In this document: positions 61,050 to 64,000 of the stretch, one piece after another
Numbering within the stretch: the first letter of the stretch is position 1
Layout: each line of letters begins with the position of its first letter
NCBI GenBank assembly: GCA_018057825.1
Contig: JAGPCY010000006.1
Coordinates: forward strand, 226,221 to 290,220
Length of the DNA stretch: 64,000 bases
Source: Kofleriaceae bacterium
Lineage (GTDB): Bacteria > Myxococcota_A > Polyangia > Haliangiales > Haliangiaceae
Reading direction: 5' to 3'
Made by a program: the position numbers and the translations under genes
The notes under the pieces: generated by a model
The model's input: only the letters and a program-made list of their open reading frames with translations
Told to the model about the DNA's origin: nothing
Databases searched by the model: none

Positions 61050-62021
61050 CTACGACCAGGCCAGCTCGGCGGATCGATGCTCGAGGCCGGGCGGCGGCGC
61101 CGCCGGCCAGCCGGTCATGAGCTCGCCGACGATCGCCGCCAGGTAGGCGTCGAGGGGCGGATGCGCGAAGCCCAGCTCGCGCTCGGCTCGGCTGGGGTCG
61201 ACGTGGGACATCCACGTCGTCGACAGCGGCGACACCAAGGTCGGCGGGATCCCGGCGGCGGCAAGGGCGGCGGCCGGCACGTCGACGATCCGCGGCCGAA
61301 CCCCGACCAGCGCGCCCAGGCGCTCGATCAGCTCGCGCACGGTCGGCTGCTCGCGCTGGGCGAGGTTGTAGGCGACGGCCGGCGGCGGGCGCTCGACCAT
61401 CGCCGCCAGGGCCTCGACCACCGCGCCGCGGTAGACGTGGCGGGCGATCGCGTCGGCGCCCGGGACCAGGAGCGGCCCGCCGTCGAGCATGCGCCACAGG
61501 TAGCGCTCGAGGCGGCGCTTGGGATCGCGCTCGCCGTTGACCATCGGGATGCGCACGCGGGTGTGGGGCAGGCCGCTGGCCGCGAGGGCGTCCTCGGCGG
61601 CGCGCTTGCCGACGCCGTACTCCCAGTCCTCGCGATCGTCGTCGGTCGGCGGCGCCGGCATGACCGGCCCGGCGTAGGCGTCCTCGCTGGCCGGGCGCGG
61701 GGCGTCGGTCCGCACCAGGTACACCTGGCCGGTCGACACGAACAGGTAGTGGCCCAGGCGCGGCCCGAGCACGCGGCAGGTGCGCGCGACGTCCTCGCCG
61801 GAGAACCCGGCGAGATCGATCACCCGATCGAAGGCCCGGCCGGCCAGGGCGCGATCGAAGGTCTCGGTCGTGCGATCGGCGGTGACGAGCTCGACCCGAC
61901 CGTCGAAGGGATCGGGCACCGAGCCGCGGTTGAGCACGGTCACGCGATGGCCAGCGAAGAGCAGGCGCCAGACCAGCGAGCGCCCCATGAAGCGGTTTCC
62001 GCCGATGACGAGGACGTCCAT
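61050..62021 (-). CDS. NAD-dependent epimerase/dehydratase (extended SDR)
   Basis: 323 aa beginning MDVLVIGGNRFMGRSLVWRL, a Rossmann G-x-x-x-x-x-G loop with the usual second strand VTVLNRGSVPDPFDG. Catalytic-type WEYGVGKRAAEDAL matches Y-x-x-x-K. Residues VYLVRTDAPRPASEDAYAGP and ARHVYRGAVVEALAAMVERP are usual in SDR 'isoflavone reductase/CSP41-like' epimerases. Possible sugar or nucleotide-sugar substrate; no sugar cluster nearby. Divergent from murG. Confidence 0.88.
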   Translation of the reverse strand: MDVLVIGGNRFMGRSLVWRLLFAGHRVTVLNRGSVPDPFDGRVELVTADRTTETFDRALAGRAFDRVIDLAGFSGEDVARTCRVLGPRLGHYLFVSTGQVYLVRTDAPRPASEDAYAGPVMPAPPTDDDREDWEYGVGKRAAEDALAASGLPHTRVRIPMVNGERDPKRRLERYLWRMLDGGPLLVPGADAIARHVYRGAVVEALAAMVERPPPAVAYNLAQREQPTVRELIERLGALVGVRPRIVDVPAAALAAAGIPPTLVSPLSTTWMSHVDPSRAERELGFAHPPLDAYLAAIVGELMTGWPAAPPPGLEHRSAELAWS

Positions 62022-62092
62022 CGCCCCCACTGTGCCACGGCGCCGCGGCCGGAAACTACCGGGGCGGCGCGCGGTGGAGTAGCGTGGCGGCG

Positions 62093-63205
62093 ATGCGACT
62101 CCTCATCGCTGGCGGTGGCACCGGCGGCCACCTGTTCCCGGGCGTGGCGATCGCCGAGGAGCTGCGCGCCCGCGACCCGGCGGCGGCGGTGCAGTTCGTC
62201 GGCACCGCGCGCGGCCTCGAGGCCCGGGTCCTGCCCGAGCTGGGCTGGGACCTGGCGCTCATCCAGGTGTCGGGCCTGAAGACCGTCGGCGTCATCGGCG
62301 CGCTGCGCGGCCTGGTGCGGTTGCCGCGGGCGTTGTGGCAGGCGCGGCGCATCGTCAAGCAGTTCCGCCCCGACGCGGTGATCGGCGTCGGCGGCTACGC
62401 CTCGGGGCCAGTGGTGCTGATGGCGCGGCTGCGCGGGGTGCCGACCGCGATCTGCGAGCAGAACTCGATCCCCGGCCTGACCAACAAGATCCTCGGGCGC
62501 GTGGTGCGGCGGGTGTTCCTATCGTTCGCCGAGAGCCAGCGGTTCTTCAAGGCCGGCAAGGTGGCGCTGACCGGCAACCCGGTGCGGCGCGAGCTGGTGG
62601 CGCGGTTGACCGCGGCGGCCGCCCAGCCGCGCGACGCCGAGGCGCCGCTCACGGTGTTCGTGAGCGGTGGCTCGCTCGGCGCGGTCGCGGTCAACGAGCT
62701 GGCGTCACAGGCGCTGATCGAGCTGGCCCGGACCCGCCGCCTGGCGATCATCCACCAGACCGGCGCCGCCGACGTCGACAAGATCACCGCGCGCTACCGC
62801 GAGGCCGGGGTCGACGCCGAGGTCCACGCCTTCATCAAGGACATGGCGGCGCAGTACGCGCGCGCCGATCTGATCGTGTGTCGCGCCGGCGCGACCACGG
62901 TCGCCGAGCTGGCGATCGCCGGCAAGCCGGCGGTGTTCATCCCGTACCCGTTCGCCGCCGACGATCACCAGACCAAGAACGCCCGCGAGATGGCCGAGGC
63001 CGGCGCCGCGCGCTCGTACCGCCAGGCCGACCTGACCGCGGCCGCGCTGGCCGAGGCCCTGGCGCCGCTCCTCGACGATCCGGCGGCGCGCGCGGCCATG
63101 GGCGCGGCGATGCGCGGCCTGGCCCGCCCGGGGGCCGCGGCGGCGGTGATCGACTGGTGCGCGGCGCAGAAGCCAGCCCAGGCGCCAGCGTCACCCGGGC
63201 GGTGA
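62093..63205 (+). CDS. murG: UDP-GlcNAc:lipid I transferase MurG
   Basis: 370 aa membrane-associated GT-B glycosyltransferase that adds GlcNAc to lipid I to form lipid II. MRLLIAGGGTGGHLFPGVAI (donor/phosphate loop), RPDAVIGVGGYASGPVVLMA, AICEQNSIPGLTNKILGR, LTVFVSGGSLGA and LIVCRAGATTVAELAIAGKP, VFIPYPFAADDHQTKNA. All hallmark motifs present; length normal. Two codons upstream there is an alternative GTG start. Feeds lipid II to FtsW; both are housekeeping genes. Confidence 0.97.
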   Translation: MRLLIAGGGTGGHLFPGVAIAEELRARDPAAAVQFVGTARGLEARVLPELGWDLALIQVSGLKTVGVIGALRGLVRLPRALWQARRIVKQFRPDAVIGVGGYASGPVVLMARLRGVPTAICEQNSIPGLTNKILGRVVRRVFLSFAESQRFFKAGKVALTGNPVRRELVARLTAAAAQPRDAEAPLTVFVSGGSLGAVAVNELASQALIELARTRRLAIIHQTGAADVDKITARYREAGVDAEVHAFIKDMAAQYARADLIVCRAGATTVAELAIAGKPAVFIPYPFAADDHQTKNAREMAEAGAARSYRQADLTAAALAEALAPLLDDPAARAAMGAAMRGLARPGAAAAVIDWCAAQKPAQAPASPGR

Positions 63206-63221
63206 CAAGGTCACCCGGTCG

Positions 63222-63473
63222 GTGACCGCGCGGCCGTTCCAGCCGACCACCGGCAACTGGCACGTCCGCCGCAGCATGTCGGGCACCACGACCGTGACCT
63301 TCTGGGGCGCCCCCGACGAGACCCCGGCGCCGGCCGACGTCGACGGCGACGGTCGCGCCGACTTCGTCACCTACCTGGCGGCCAGCGCGCTGTGGTTCGT
63401 CCTCGAGGCCGACGGCCCGGCGTTCACCGTGCCGTTCGGCGATCTCGACGGGCGACCGGTCCCGGCGCGGTGA
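63222..63473 (+). pseudogene. Fragment of an FG-GAP/VCBS repeat protein
   Basis: 83 aa starting at a GTG 16 bp after murG. It contains one FG-GAP-like unit: NWHVRRSMSGTTTVTFWGAP, then PAPADVDGDGRADFVTYLAA and a partial second (WFVLEADGPAFTVPFGDLDG). Such units normally occur in tandem in exported proteins with a signal peptide; here there is none, so it looks like a truncated leftover rather than a working gene. Confidence 0.5.
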
Positions 63474-63528
63474 TGCGCGGCGACGCGGCGCGGTCGACGG
63501 CGGCGCCGGGGAGCGGTACCGTCGCGCC

Positions 63529-63837
63529 ATGGTTGCACGCTTGATCGCGATCGCGATCGTCCTGGCGCTGGTCGCCCCAGGGTGCGGCGGGAAGGAAGAC
63601 CCAACCGTCGCCGCGTGTCGGGCCTACGCCCAGCGCGACTTCGAGTGCGGCGGCTACCCGGCCAGCGAGAAGGACCTCACCCTCAAGCTGGCCGAAGGCT
63701 TCTGTCGCGAGATCGCCGCCGGCAACCGCGACCTGGCCGAGCTGAAGGGCATCGCCGCGGGCCCGACCTGCGTGAAGACCACCAAGACCTGCGACGAGTA
63801 CAAGGCCTGTATCGCGCGAGCCGAGGCGGCCCCGTGA
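63529..63837 (+). CDS. Small Cys-containing lipoprotein
   Basis: 102 aa. Signal MVARLIAIAIVLALVAPGC. Then a short helical domain with CRAYAQRDFECGGYPASEKD, AEGFCREIAAG and PTCVKTTKTCDEYKACIARA, six cysteines, a pattern shared with the lipoprotein at 51634. Unknown function. Hexamer array 8 starts about 18 bp after its stop. Confidence 0.82.
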   Translation: MVARLIAIAIVLALVAPGCGGKEDPTVAACRAYAQRDFECGGYPASEKDLTLKLAEGFCREIAAGNRDLAELKGIAAGPTCVKTTKTCDEYKACIARAEAAP

Positions 63838-63855
63838 CGTAGCGAACGGCTCGCG

Positions 63856-64000
<145 letters not shown>

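Overview
The window is very GC-rich and densely coded. It looks like a myxobacterium-type Myxococcota chromosome, perhaps Haliangiales/Kofleriaceae. This is inferred from gene content, because no rRNA or marker phylogeny is available: many small lipoproteins of unknown function, Hanks-type Ser/Thr kinases with C-terminal TPRs or membrane anchors, an AgmX/PglI-type TonB-like protein, an ADYI-like secreted protein, an ECF42/YCII pair, and a subtilase with HYDIN-like repeats. I saw no tRNA, rRNA or CRISPR array. Most long antisense reading frames are shadows of GC-rich genes.

Layout. 0-7.5 kb: a lipoprotein with a caspase-like His/Cys dyad, two exporters (MFS, MATE), a double-VOC protein, a Cys-rich lipoprotein and a TPR lipoprotein. 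7.5-19 kb: a defence-type island. It opens with a MITE-like inverted-repeat element. Next comes a minus-strand three-gene cluster: a PD-(D/E)XK nuclease-like protein, a RelA/SpoT-type (p)ppGpp synthetase-domain protein, and a 166-aa partner overlapping it by ATGA. Then follow transposase remnants, a NUDIX hydrolase and a dispersed-repeat cluster, and finally a complete type I restriction-modification operon (hsdR-hsdM-hsdS) whose HsdS carries an extra C-terminal winged-helix-like tail.

19-36 kb: an ECF sigma factor with a VOC protein; a photoactive-yellow-protein-like PAS domain fused to a V4R domain; a 1222-aa subtilase lipoprotein with three nearly identical 300-bp repeats; several lipoproteins (DUF333, CAP, carboxypeptidase-regulatory); a Rieske-flavodoxin fusion; a winged-helix regulator coupled to a phosphoribosyltransferase, with a possible operator; a nitrilase-fold protein; and an ADYI-like protein. 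35.4-44.3 kb: a tightly packed minus-strand six-gene operon with two Ser/Thr kinases, a TPR membrane protein, a HEAT-repeat protein with four tandem start codons, and a metzincin-like lipoprotein that has lost three of its four zinc-site residues.

44.3-64 kb: an outer-membrane barrel, complex repeats, a spermidine-synthase-like protein, an AgmX/PglI protein, a radical SAM protein, small lipoproteins, DUF2277, DoxX, hisD-hisC, DUF2541, ECF42 with YCII, a YkgJ-like protein, a thioredoxin-fold lipoprotein, and ftsW and murG separated by two inverted genes.

The most unusual structural feature is a family of eight intergenic hexamer arrays (GAGACC/GAGGCC, read as GGTCTC/GGCCTC on the other strand). 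They lie near 1.7, 28.0, 29.5, 45.4, 47.8, 55.1, 57.8 and 63.9 kb, and the last runs off the window. In each co-directional gap where both neighbours are visible, the GGYCTC strand is the coding strand. Other short tandem repeats (9-18 bp) and a 54-bp repeat add to a picture of a slippage-prone genome. The best candidates for an undescribed system are the RelA/SpoT-nuclease three-gene cluster and the hexamer arrays; the PYP-V4R protein is the most interesting single gene.
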